Source: Corallium rubrum (Eukaryota; Cnidaria; Anthozoa; Scleralcyonacea; Coralliidae). From it: 64,000 bases of DNA. Positions 1-11,333 of the stretch are shown here, piece by piece. Below the pieces are notes generated by a model. It was given only the letters and a program-made list of their open reading frames with translations, was not told the origin of the DNA and did no database searches. The stretch covers positions 1 to 64,000 of the forward strand of contig CAXIUP010000182.1 in NCBI GenBank assembly GCA_964035015.1, in the 5' to 3' direction. Position 1 is the stretch's first letter. Every line of letters begins with the position of its first letter. The translations under genes were made by a program, and so were the position numbers.

Positions 1-35
1 TATTGACCAATCATATATATAATGTTGAAACAACA

Positions 36-57
36 TTTATTATTCATTCTATTTATT
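36..57 (-). promoter_or_regulatory. candidate polyadenylation signals of the repeat-protein gene
   Basis: Two AATAAA hexamers on the minus strand (TTTATT on the plus strand at 36-41 and 52-57) lie about 155-175 bases past the stop codon at 211. The position fits a 3' UTR end. In DNA this AT-rich such hexamers also arise by chance. Confidence 0.35.
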
Positions 58-210
58 GCTTAATCAAAATGTTACTTTAAAGCCATATATACTGATTTTA
101 AATTAAAGAGAAAACGTACATTATTCATTATAAAGGCTTCACGACTTCAAGATCGGCACTATTATTTTCACACTTAATATGAACAAAAAGTACATGCAGC
201 AATTAGAGTT

Positions 211-590
211 TCAGCATGTTGGCAAGCAGTTTTCTGACTTCCTTACTATAGTTTCATCTTTTCCAGTTGTTTTGATCTGATATACTTCTTGGTGAGTTGA
301 TTCATCATTTCGATAGACACAACAGCAAAAGAACTCGATCATTCTCCAACCAAACGATTTTTTCATCAGTTTCTTGTCATTCATACTTTTCGCGAAATTG
401 TTTTTCTTTTCTTCTTTCTTTTCTTTCTTCTTCTTACCACATTGTTTATTTATCTTCTGTTCTGTTTTGTCATTCTTTTTTCCCTCCTTATTCGTCTTTT
501 TGGTTTTCTTCATTTTATTTTCTTCTTTCCTGTCTTTGCTTTGAGGATAAGAAGTCAATGTTTCGTGGCAAGGGACAACAGACTTTTCAT
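211..590 (-). CDS. last exon of an unrecognised repeat-protein gene (basic C-terminal domain)
   Basis: This exon is entered through an acceptor (ccatag, then ATGAAAAG) whose phase completes the codon begun by the donor at 798: G plus AT gives Asp. It then reads 125 residues to a TGA at 211-213. The start is DEKSVVPCHETLTSYPQ. A long lysine/glutamate/asparagine-rich stretch follows, then a short hydrophobic, cysteine-rich piece (IEFFCCCVYR) that could be lipid-modified or membrane-associated, and a polar tail ending in CLPTC. I do not recognise the family. The matched intron phase is the main reason to join it to the exon at 798-2382; the basic low-complexity composition alone would be weak evidence. 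Confidence 0.55.
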
Positions 591-797
591 CTATGGCAAG
601 TAAATTAAATAGAAGATGTGTTACAGGTGCACGTTTTACTTTAGATATAACGAGCTCTTATACAAGAGTGGAAGACGCGGGGGAGCTGCTTTCCAATGAT
701 TTAGCAACGCTATAAAAATCGTCTTTTAATATTTTTCTACGTATTTTAAAAATGCACCAGAGCACACCTTAAAGACACTAAAGTTATTAAAACGTAC

Positions 798-2382
798 CTT
801 GAAAATTATGGAGAATTTCCAACTCGATACAATTTCCATTAATACCATTGATATTGGGCGGTCCAGTCACATAAAGATCTTCTGTAGATTTACTTTGTTT
901 GTAGTTATTACCTGGAACGCTAACTTTGGTCAAATCTTCAGCATCAGACTCTTCCTTATTATGTTGACCCCCGGCTTTGGCCAACCATTGATCAAGATGC
1001 TCTTCTCCGCGACAAGGTAGATCTCCGACTGTTTTCCACGATTTATCAGGAGTCTTCTTGTTACCTAATAGATCATGTCCTTGTAAATCATCGGATGCAC
1101 CCGGCTGTACATGTACCGCAATAGACGATTCAGGGACAAGTAGACAATCCAGCTTGTTGCATATATGCAGAAAAGTCCTTCCTTCACAGCCTGAAACAGC
1201 GGTCTTGTTTGAAACTTTATGAAGAGGCTCATCTTCAAAGGTTGGAACACTACCTTTGTTCCACCATCCGGGAAGAGACACTTTGTTGGTAAGTGGAAGT
1301 CCGGCACTCTTCCACACGTCATCAAAGGTCTCTTCTCGGAGTGGTGAAACATTGTCAACGCTCTGCCTATTAAGATGGGTCTCTTCATCGGCAACTGCTG
1401 TTCTGACAGATGTTTTAATTTCAAAACGCGGTTCATCAACATGGATATTGTTTAATTCGACAGGACATTTGGTGTCCACAACAGGCTGAAGTTCCGCGTT
1501 GGTTAGTCCAACAGCACAAATGGTATCCACAGCAAGCTGAACTTCTGCTTTGGGAGGCGCGACAGGACAATTGGTGTCCACTTCAGCCTGAAGTTCTATG
1601 TTGGTTGGCGCGACAAGACAATTGGTGTCCACTTCAGGCTGAAGTTCTGCGTTGGAAGACGTGACAAGACAATTGGTATCCACTTCAGACTGAAGTTCTG
1701 CATTGGGAGGCGCGACAAGACAATTGATGTCCACTTCAGGCTGAAGTTCTCTGTTGGATGGCACGACAAGACAATTGATGTCCACTTCAGGCTGAAGTTC
1801 TATGTTGGTTGACGCGACAAGACAATTGGTACCCACTTCAGGCTGAAGTTCTGTGTTGGTTGACGCGACAAGACAATTGGTGTCCACTTTAGGCTGAAGT
1901 TCTGTGTTGATTGACGCGACAAGACAATTGGTGTCCACTTCAGGCTGAAGTTCTGCGTTGGATGGCGCGACAAGACAATTGGTGTCCACTTCAGGCTGAA
2001 GTTCTGTGTTGATTGACGCGACAAGACAATTGGTGTCCACTTTAGGCTGAAGTTCTGCGTTGGATGGCGCGACAAGACAATTAGTGTCAACAAGCGGAAG
2101 TTCCGTGTTGGTTAGTCCAACAGGACAATTGGTGTCCACATTAGGCTGGAGTTCCAGGTTTGTTTGTGCAACAGGACAATTATTGGTGTCATCACCAGGA
2201 TGAAGATCTTTATTTGTCAATTTAAAATGACTATTATTGACCACATCAGATTGAAGATCGTCTTTTGTCACTTTGACAGGTCTATTGTTATACCTATTAG
2301 GCTGGGAATCCTGTTCGTTCAGCAAATAATCATCAAGGATATTGCATTCCATCTTTATAGTGTGAAAGAATAGTATTGACAT
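798..2382 (-). CDS. main exon of an unrecognised protein with about 16 tandem 20-residue repeats
   Basis: This is an open frame of about 528 residues, ending in ELEILHNFQ at a GTACG donor (intron begins below 798). The first ATG is at 2382; a second, in ATGGAATGC, is 10 codons later. Residues of about 60-330 are a tandem array with the consensus QPEVDTNCLVAxxNxEL, 20 residues (60 bp) per unit, each with a single cysteine. Before the array are diverged units (KVTKDDLQSD, KLTNKDLHPGD). After it comes a non-repetitive segment with SLPGWWNKGSVP and several acidic stretches. No signal peptide or membrane segment is evident. The family is unknown. The repeat encodes the same chemistry throughout despite third-position changes, which favours a real protein. 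Upstream exons are possible but not identified. Confidence 0.55.
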
Positions 2383-2652
2383 GCTTCATAATGCATAATG
2401 CATAATGCATAATGTATACTAATTAATAATGTTAATTTGCATAAATCAATTAGCTATTTATTACATATCTTGTATTCTGATTGGCTGAGCTACTTCCACT
2501 GTCGATCATTGTAGTAGCAAAAGATTCGATTTAAAAATGCAAAACAATGGCAGAATTGAAAACTTGTATTCTATCTGGCTTCAGTTTGCTTCATTAAAAT
2601 AATATTTTGCGCCCTTTTCTTTGCGCCCTTTTCCTCAGTCTTTGCCCGGACC

Positions 2653-2726
<74 letters not shown>

Positions 2727-3175
2727 GCCTTGTTTCTTTTGCTCAGGAATAAATTGGGGGAGTGGCAATTGAAATGCGTCCCTCTCCCTCTAGTATTTTT
2801 ATCAACGGATTCAACTCGTGGCTTGGACTGTCTGTTGCCTGCTAGATTTGATTATGGAAGAGTTTAAAGCGAAAGATACGCAGTTCTTGCGTCTTTGTTG
2901 AAAAGCAACACGTGGAGAGTTTATTAGAGGTGTTTGAAATAAGTACTAATAATAAAATGCTTATTTTTATATTGTGAATCGTTCAGCAACAGATAAAAGT
3001 ACAGCTACAACTTTCCCCAGGGTAGGGAATTCGCCACAGATTTCTGGCCCCACCGCGGGGCATTTCACCTGCCTTTTATCCCTACTGCAGGAAATTAGCG
3101 CCATTTTTCAAATGGGCAGGGTTGCCCGGAGGAGGGGGTGGGCACGCTTGAACTTGACGGATACATAATTGTTAA
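2383..3175. other. intergenic stretch, no gene seen
   Basis: AT-rich upstream flank of the repeat-protein gene. It starts with four tandem copies of CATAATG near 2390-2415 and holds a TA microsatellite. The open frames reading through the TA run are low-complexity artefacts. Confidence 0.5.
2654..2724. repeat. (TA)n microsatellite
   Basis: About 70 bases of uninterrupted TA dinucleotides. Confidence 0.95.
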
Positions 3176-3839
3176 GGTGGCACCATACAGATTCTTGAAA
3201 AATGGAAAATACTTAAGTTTGAGAGTTCAAAACATGTGCATAAACAATTCGGAAAAAGAATAAAACTAAATGTTATAAACATTCTGACAATCAAGAACTG
3301 TTACCAAATAATAGCAACAGTTGTTGCTATGGCGACAATGACGTTTCAAAATGGCTGCCAATTACCCTTCAAACTAATTTAATTCGAAAAAAACTTTGGT
3401 GACCCCCAATTTTTTTTTCCATTAAAACATTTTTTTGCAGTAAGAGTAATCAATAGGCCGATTTAAAAAAAATTCTGTAGAACGAAAAATTTTAACCCGG
3501 AAAAATCATGTTTGTTAATTTTTAAATTCTACAGATTTTTTTTTAAAATCGGCCTATTGATTACTCATACTTGAAAAAAAGATTTTATGAAAAGAAATGG
3601 GGGGTCACCAAAGTTTTTTCCGAATTAAATCAGTTTGAAGGGTAATTGGCAGCCATTTTGAAACGTTACTGTTGCCATAGCAGCAACTGTTGCTATTTAT
3701 TTGGTAACAGTTTTTGATTGTCGAGACTGTTTAACTATGTATAACATTTAGTTTTATTCTTTTTCCGAATTGTTTATGTATGTGTTTTGGACTCTCAGAC
3801 TTGTATTTTCCATTTTTCTAGAAACTGTATGGAGCCACC
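3176..3839. mobile_element. foldback MITE flanked by TTAA (piggyBac-like target)
   Basis: Two arms of about 300 bp run inverted to one another. The left begins GGTGGCACCATACAG and the right ends CTGTATGGAGCCACC. Both ends are bordered by TTAA (3172-3175 and 3840-3843), the target duplication known for piggyBac-type elements. The arms share many substitutions-tolerant blocks, for example AATTCGGAAAAAGAATAAAA and its reverse. It has no coding capacity, so it is a non-autonomous copy. Confidence 0.75.
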
Positions 3840-4564
3840 TTAAACAAACAATTTTAGAGGTAGATTTAAGGATTTCTACATTTTGATTGATTCACTGAGT
3901 GGTGACTCTGAGACAACGCAAACTATATATAATTTTTAACACAGAAGTCAAAATGCCAGAAAAAAGCATTTCATTATTTGTTGAATTACATGCACAAGTT
4001 CGATTTTAAGTTGAGTTAGGGACTTGTTTTGTAATTCTTTTATCGATGACTAAAACTGTTGCTTGTCAACATGGTCTACGAATAAACAGAATCGCCACTG
4101 TTAGAAAGAAAACGGTTTACACCAGTGCGGAACTGATTAAAGCAATTAGTCACGTAGCTAGACTTCGACAGTTAGTCTGAAAGCAACTATCTGTACTGTA
4201 TAGTGTTTGTGCTTTCGGTGTCTGCTAAAAGCAATAACAAACTAGGACAAATGGCAACAGGGATTTGGAGTCACAATTGCCGATGATTACAAGAGTAAAT
4301 AAAATCCCCCTGATAATATTAATATAGAGGGCAAACTCATCAAAATATATTCGCCAACGAGGACATTTCTTTATTAAAATTCAGAAATCAGAACAGAAAA
4401 CCCTGTCGCTTTTGATCAGGGGACGTGTTGGATTTGCGGCATTCGTTCCCGTTTCTGCAGGAGAAAACTAAAGAGTTGCCTGCGGAGGAGGCTACAAAAA
4501 ACAATAAAATTCCAAAAATTCGTGCATGTTGATTGGTTACTTGCACTTACATGTGATTGGTCAA

Positions 4565-4933
4565 CCTCATACCCAGGGCCATTTGTAAGGAACTGGGCCA
4601 AGATGACGGGAACAAATGGCCCTGATGGAGGCTAGGCTATCTCAGTCTCTGATTGGTCAAGTGCTTATTGCATCAATTAGATGGTTTGATTTTGTTGTTG
4701 TTTTTTTTTTTAATTGTATTCTGATCTTGTCAGGTTGGTCTTGTCCACAGCGCGGGAAATTATATTGTAAACCGTGCAATATTTAGGTATAATTAGGTGT
4801 AATTTATGTGTAAAGGACAATATACTGCGCATTTTGAGCTAGCTTCCACCAGGGCCATTTATGCCGATCCACCATTTCGTTTTTATTCGTCATCTTGGCC
4901 CAGTTTCCTATAAATGGCCCTGGGTACGAGGCC
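4565..4933. repeat. inverted repeat pair around CCCAGGGCCATTT
   Basis: The left arm near 4565-4610 contains CATACCCAGGGCCATTTGTA and ACTGGGCCAAGATGACG. The right arm near 4855-4933 carries the reverse complement with small differences. This is probably a decayed foldback element. A sequence ending in GCGGAGGAGGCTA just left of it (near 4480-4497) resembles the MITE end found at 57907. Confidence 0.5.
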
Positions 4934-5574
4934 GCTTTGTTACTTAGCAACAGTGAACCAAATCTGACTTGTTTTTCAACAAATGTATAATTACTAATTA
5001 GGTTTTTATCTTTTTTGTTGACTTTGGACTAATTTAAACTATCGAAAGACTTTAAACTTTTAGTCAAGCTAGAGGCCTGAATACACTGGAAACTTTACAA
5101 ACATTTGCTCAGTTGTGATAATAAAAAAAGTCACAGGCACAGCGACAGAGCGAGGGAAATTGGAGTGTTGGCAAGCACCCAGTGAGGATTCAGTGATATT
5201 AAAGGTACATGTACTTTTAAAACATTTATCAGGATATTATAACATAGCTCTTGTATAACTTTGCCCTTTATAAGTAATTACATGGTTTGTCGTAAAGCTA
5301 GGATTTAATTTCACCTGTGTTTTCATAGCTTCCGAATTGGAAGAAATTGCTCTCGTCGCAAAAAAATTAAATGCATGCGAAATATTTAATATACTAACCG
5401 CGGTGATAAATTACTTTAAAATAAAACAAATAAAAGCTGAAATCCGATATAAACAAACATTTCAAAGAATCCCAGTCTATAAAAGCTTTTCAATTGGGTC
5501 AGTGAGTGATAATCTGTGGACATATGTAAATTGTACTTTTATAAAATCATATCAGTTGTTTTTTAACTATTTAC
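4934..5574. other. intergenic stretch, nothing recognised
   Basis: AT-rich sequence on either side of a probable exon border at 5574. No repeat, RNA gene or convincing open frame was seen. Confidence 0.4.
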
Positions 5575-5818
5575 CTTGCTTCTGGTTGCTTTGCAGATAA
5601 GCTACGCCATTACGAAACAGTTCCTCTTGTGTTCTACCATAAACTACACGCAATTTTACTTCTGCGATAAAGTTATCAACAAAATGATTTCCTTCTACCC
5701 CATGTCTAGCTCTTTCCAGACTTTTTAAAAATCGGATGTCTTCAACCAAATTCCACAAAATCCTTTTATATTCCTCGTGAATCCGAAGAGTTGTGTTTGT
5801 AACCTTGAGATTATTCAT
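5575..5818 (-). CDS. probable first coding exon of an unrecognised gene
   Basis: From ATG at 5818 an 81-codon frame runs to a donor (AAG, then GTAAATAG, at 5574) and would continue in phase 1. The protein piece starts MNNLKVTNTTLRIHEEYKR and contains WNLVEDIRFLKSLERAR and AEVKLRVVYGRTQEELF. It is mixed-polarity and amphipathic, without low complexity, unlike the surrounding noise frames. The partner exon was not found. The large exon at 2382 starts in a different phase, so a direct join does not work. The family is not recognised. Confidence 0.4.
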
Positions 5819-6912
5819 TTTCACAACAAAAGCTTTAAAAAATTTAATTTAAACTGCTGTACCAAAACGTACGTGCAGTCGCAATTTCACTCAATTACTA
5901 CAAGCATTGATTATGACGTCACGTCCATTGTTTGTGTCTTAATAATTACTAGTAAGAACAAAGGATCATGAATATTTCATTAGCACTATTCATTACGTCA
6001 TAAAATTTGCAACGGAACTGCACGAGCGCGAATTGCGGGCTGCTCTGATTCTATCAGCGGTCATACCGTCACAGTTTTCCCTGCCTGCATGCCATCTGCG
6101 ATGCACCGATTATTTTGCGCAATTTAAAGAGCCGATTTACTGATCTCAATAAAACTGGATGGAGCATTAGGCCAGATTTTGCATGCCAGTTGTATGATGA
6201 CGTGGCCACTACGGCTACCACTATTAAAGTTCAGTAAGCTTTCTTAGATTGAACACAGACTAAAAACATTAAATCAATGTAATGACACAAGAAGTACTCA
6301 ATAAGGTTTAAGACGCTAATTTCTGTATTTCGTGCTATTATTGAGCTGTAAAACCTTTGAATTTCGTTGTTTTCCTTCAGTGCTGACAACGAAGAAACTT
6401 CACGATAACTGAAAAACAGACTATAAAATCTACGAAGAATTCAATTCCAAGTCTTAAATTGTACCTTTTATAGTAATCTTAATGCCTTAAAAATATTTCG
6501 TGTTGTGTACTTGCCATCTTTTGACTGTATTTGTTGTTAAACAGTGAAAACTAAACGAACCAGCATCTCGGCTGTTTAATTTGCTTTACGGCTTTTCCGA
6601 CCCCCCGGCACAGAGTACTTAATATTCCACCCCCGGATAATCTGACCGTGTTGACGTCAAGATTGCATATGCCAGTCAACTTTGGGATTGGGAACAAGTT
6701 CTAAGGCCGCAATGCGTCATATGTTCCACATACGTAAGATGGCGGCAACTGCCACGAAATGTTTGACTGCTGGCCATAGGGAATAGCCCGTTAACTTGGG
6801 TCACGCGATTGATTGGGATCTTACTGTGGTTTAAAAACTTATATAAACTAAATTTACAAAGAAGAAGAATTGGTTTAGTGTAGTTGTAAACAAATCTAAA
6901 GGTTAATTCAAT
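5819..6912. other. intergenic stretch with a YY1-like motif
   Basis: No coding region seen. A perfect AAGATGGCGGC lies at 6736-6746. In animals this core is a common YY1-type promoter element, but no transcript start can be placed here from sequence alone. Confidence 0.35.
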
Positions 6913-8238
6913 TCCGGCTCATGTAATGAGCCAACTGATCTCTATATAAACTGGATGGGCTAGCCCGGGCCCATGTAATCAGCCCACTGATCTCTATATA
7001 AACTGGATGGGCTAGCCTGGGCCCATGTAATCAGTCCACTGTTCTCTATATAAACTGGATGGGCTAGCCCAGGCTCATGTAATCAGCCCACTGATCTCTA
7101 TATAAACTGGATGGGCTTAGCCCCGGCTCACGTAATCAGCCCACTGATCTCTATATAAACTGGATGGGCTAGCCTGGGCCCATGTAATCAGTCCACTGTT
7201 CTCTATATAAACTGGATGGGCTAGCCCAGGCTCATGTAATCAGCCCACTGATCTCTATATAAACTGGATGGGCTTAGCCCCGGCTCACGTAATCAACCCA
7301 CTGATCTCTATATAAACTGGATGGGCTTAGCCCCGGCTCACGTAATCAACCCACTGATCTCTATATAAACTGGATGGGCTAGCCTGGGCCCATGTAATCA
7401 GTCCACTGTTCTCTATATAAACTGGATGGGCTAGCCCAGGCTCATGTAATCAGCCCACTGATCTCTATATAAACTGGATGGGCTTAGCCCCGGCTCACGT
7501 AATCAACCCACTGATCTCTATATAAACTGGATGGGCTAGCCTGGGCCCATGTAATCAGTCCACTGTTCTCTATATAAACTGGATGGGCTAGCCCAGGCTC
7601 ATGTAATCAGCCCACTGATCTCTATATAAACTGGATGGGCTTAGCCCCGGCTCACGTAATCAACCCACTGATCTCTATATAAACTGGATGGGCTAGCCCA
7701 GGCTCACGTAATCAACCCACTGTTCTCTATATAAACTGGATGGGCTTAGCCCCGGCTCACGTAATCAACCCACTGATCTCTATAAAAACTGGATGGTCTA
7801 GCCCGGGCTCACGTAATCAACCCACTGATCTCTATATAAACTGGATGGGCTAGCCTGGGCCCATGTAATCAGTCCACTGTTCTCTATATAAACTGGATGG
7901 GCTAGCCTGGGCTGATGTAATCAGTCCACTGTTCTCTATATAAACTGGATGGGCTAGCCTGGGCTGATGTAATCAGCCCACTGATCTCTATATAAACTGG
8001 ATGGGCTAGCCTGGGCCCATGTAATCAGTCCACTGTTCTCTATATAAACTGGATGGGCTAGCCCGGCTCATGTAATCAGTCCACTGATCTCTATATAAAC
8101 TGGATGGGCTAGGCCGGGCCCATGTAATGAGCCCACTGATCTCTATACAAACTGGATGGGCTAGCCCAGGCTCATGTAATCAGCCCACTGATCTCTATAA
8201 AAACTGGATGGGCTAGCCCGGCTCATGTAATGAGCCCC
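6913..8238. repeat. minisatellite, about 25 units of about 52 bp, with trimeric higher-order structure
   Basis: Each unit carries a form of CATGTAATCAGCCCACTG, then TCTCTATATAAACTGGATGG and GCTAGCC. Three variants alternate: a TGGGCCCATGTAATCAGTCC form, a CAGGCTCATGTAATCAGCCC form and a TTAGCCCCGGCTCACGTAATC form. In the order given they make a unit of about 156 bp repeated several times between about 7010 and 7690. Every unit includes TATATAAA or TATAAAA, so the array is a string of TATA-like boxes. Confidence 0.9.
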
Positions 8239-8372
8239 CAAATTACAAAATCTGACAGATCAACTATGAACTGATTCACCTGAGACATCTTCCACTTTCT
8301 TATTTCCTCGAATATCTTGATGTTTTATCTTTTATATTTCTGCCTTTAAAAATATCTGTGTACCGAACGCGT

Positions 8373-9670
8373 ATTATTTATTAAATAATCCAGGGATGGT
8401 TTAGTAAAGCATGGATTGTTTGCTAAATAATCCCCAGATTGTTTATAAATAATCTAGGGATGGTTTAATAAACCATGACTTTTCTATTAAACAATCCATG
8501 GATTGTTTATAAATAATCCAGGGTGGTTTGATAAACCATGAGTTTTGGTTAAATAATCTAATAATCTTGCGACAGGAAGGAGCATGGGTACTAGCGTATT
8601 GCGTCCCCCCGGGGGGGGGGGGGGGGGGGACGTAAACAGCACCAAAAAGCGGCAATGTTATTAGTTTCACCTTTGTGTATTAAATCTTAATTTGTCGTTT
8701 TACTATTAAATATTAGTAATTCATCGGGAAATAACGTTACCAACGTCCTTCATGAAATCGCACGGCTCATACAGTCTGTGTCGAACAGTCAAGGCTTTAA
8801 TACGAAAGTAGAGCAGAAAGTCGGCCTTCCACTGTTCCACATCGACAATTAATCTGCGAATACAGTCGACGGAGAGAAACGTCTGCGTTTATCTATGAGA
8901 GTAGACATTTCGTACTACTCACGTTGACACCAAGATCAACGTTAATGCTCTGACTAACATATTCAAAAAAATATTATTGTGTACCACGATAGCTTGCTTG
9001 CAAAGAAATTATGCTTATTCTCAGCGTTATTTTTTAATCGCTACTATGACAAATTGACAATCCGTACTATATTCAAACAAGAATATTTTTTTTTAAATAT
9101 GTTAGTCAGAGCATTGAAGTCGATCTTGGTGTCAGCGTACGTAGTACGAAATGTTTACCGTCTCATAGATAAACGTAGACGTTTCTCTCCGTCGCGGGAG
9201 TCCCCGACTCCCCGATGTGACTAGGTTGTCGATGTGGAAGGACGACTTTCTGCTTTCGTGTTAAAGCCTTGACTGTTCGACAGACTGTATGAGCCGTGCG
9301 ATTTCATGAAGGACGTTCGTAACGTTATTTCCCGTTGAATTACTAATATTTAATAGTAAAATTACAAAGGTTTAACACACAAAGGCGAAACTATAAATAC
9401 CATTGGCCCCCTCCCCGGCACGCAATACGCTTGTACCCATGCTCCTTCCTGTATGCTATTTTTCTTTTTTACATTTGGCGGGCAGCCATCTTTTTTTTAC
9501 ATTTGGTGCGCGCAAGTAATCTTTAGATTATTTAACAAAAACTCATGGTTTATTAAACAATCCCTGGATTATTTATAAACAATCCATGGATTGTTTAATA
9601 GACAAGTCATGGTTTACTAAACCATCCTTAAATTATTTATAAACAATCCCTGGGTTATTTAATAAACTAG
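8373..9670. mobile_element. 1.3-kb foldback element with palindromic subterminal repeats
   Basis: The two halves are inverted copies about a centre near 9020. Outer arms (8373-8640 and 9410-9670) consist of repeated AATAATCC, CATGGATTGTTTATAAATAA and ATGGTTTAGTAAA motifs that are themselves palindromic. Inner arms (about 8690-8940 and 9100-9360) share AATCGCACGGCTCATACAG and its reverse. A pure G run (about 8607-8629) sits in the left arm. No transposase is seen. Confidence 0.7.
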
Positions 9671-9798
9671 AAGTTTTTATCAAAAGTGAAGTGCTGCGAG
9701 TTGCTACCATTTACTATTTAGTAGTAAAATACTTGTTATCGTCCAAAGCATTTTCAATTAGAGTTTAAGCATGCGACGTTTTCCTCACCATGGACGTC

Positions 9799-11333
9799 GG
9801 TAGATAACCCCCCCCCCCCCCCCCCCCCCATCCACCGACGGAAGTAGTTAATATTCAGCGTGACTCACGCATGACTCACGCATGACTCGCGCCTGTGACA
9901 TGTTTGGGCAAGATTGGAATAACTAGTGCTCATGAAGCTATATACGCTCGGACATTACGATGTTAGGATTACACCTGGTCTGGTCGGCTAAGTTCGTTGG
10001 ACGAATCTACACTTGTTCGAGACTTTAGAGAAAGATTGGAACGTTTGTTGAAAGCCGTTTAGAACTGCGACATGAATACTCGACGATCTAGAAACCGTAA
10101 ATGTGAAGCCTGGGGAAATAAAGTACATGTCGACGAAGTGTCCGTTGTCGAATACCAAAAGCTGTTTCCATTGATAGAGACCATATACACAGACGCCATC
10201 GCCACTGAAATCGAGAAATTATGTGAAGAAAACTGTTGTGGTTGTAAGATTGATCACCCCAGTCAGCGCCAGCATGATTGCCTCATGATGACCGAGGAAG
10301 AAAGATGGGAATTGTACTGCAAAGATGCCATTGCATTTGTAAACGATAAACGATTGATTTGGGACGAGTTTATTGAAGCGACAAGAGTACTAAAGATCAG
10401 GTGTCATAAAGACGCTCTTGAACGTTTAAGACATTTAGAAAACACGTCAGAGTCCATATTGTATGCACTGTGGCAATTGTATAGTAATGCGGAGAATCCA
10501 GAAACGAAATGTATTCTAGGATATCTTTCTTACTGGAGAGAAAGTAATAAATGATTTTCTTGTATAAATGTTGTGTTTTGTCTTAATATGGCTAATAATT
10601 GTGGATTTCAAAGCAAACCTTCGTTTATTCGTAGGAAGATAGAATGAGGAATCACTTCGAGAAGCCATGAAAAGAACGATTTTAAATGTCGAAATATAAC
10701 GGCAAAGCGATTATTACTTTGAATGCGTTGCTACGATTTCTGTTACTAAGTGTGATATTTGAATATTTATCCTCAGTGCACGTGCAGGAGACAAAAGAGA
10801 AACTCCTTAGGGGTCATTAAGAGGATTAGGCGCTTAGGCAGGTCTAGGCGAGAAAGTCAGCGTGTATTTTGCATAAGACAGAATTCACAACAATCAGTTT
10901 AAAATATTTATTTCGGTTTTCGTTCAAACATATACATATAAAAAGTTTTAGTAAGGTCTGCTTCTTAGATTATATTTAGGTGTTTTTATTTTAAAAGTAT
11001 AGCATGATAATCTTTCTTGTCTTCTGGTGATAATTGGGACACGTCTTCTTTTGTCATGGGTAAATATTTTGATCTAGTCGTCATTACATGGTGTTCATAC
11101 TCTTCTCTTTCATCCGGAGTCATCTTTGCCAAGTCTTTCTCTGTCGGGTCGCCCAAACTTTCCCAATTATGAAAGAAATTATGTTTAAGCGTCGGTTGTT
11201 CAACGGTAGGAGGCGGTGTTACAAAATAGGTTTTAGGTGTAGCAGGGAAACCCCACGGAAGATCGTCAGTTTCTTGCTTTATCTCCGGTGTCAAATTTGG
11301 TGTATTTTTCCGAGGCTGAGTTTGAAGACTAGT
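9799..11333. repeat. left terminal inverted repeat of Polinton derivative 1
   Basis: Reverse-complement match to 14246-15785. It begins with the GATAACC end and a poly-C run, followed by tandem ACTCACGCATG motifs, the 160-residue ORF, about 430 bp of spacer and the last part of the ATPase region. At about 1.5 kb this is longer than the few hundred bases usual for Polinton repeats. Confidence 0.85.
10072..10554 (+). CDS. 160-residue ORF in the left arm of Polinton derivative 1
   Basis: Intact frame from MNTRRSRNRKCEAWGNK to SYWRESNK. A cysteine/histidine group (CEENCCGCKIDHPSQRQHDC, about residues 54-73) suggests a metal-binding site; the rest is predicted mostly helical and charged. The arm repeats place a second copy at 15022-15504. 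I do not know its function. Its place at the element end and its conservation between arms suggest an element-encoded early or regulatory protein, but that is inference. Confidence 0.7.
   Translation: MNTRRSRNRKCEAWGNKVHVDEVSVVEYQKLFPLIETIYTDAIATEIEKLCEENCCGCKIDHPSQRQHDCLMMTEEERWELYCKDAIAFVNDKRLIWDEFIEATRVLKIRCHKDALERLRHLENTSESILYALWQLYSNAENPETKCILGYLSYWRESNK

Noticed and set aside
2571-2867. YIYIYI frames on both strands
   Set aside because: TA microsatellite read-through.
6913-8238. CRISPR-like array
   Set aside because: Units are contiguous variants of one another without unique spacers, and the sequence is eukaryotic.
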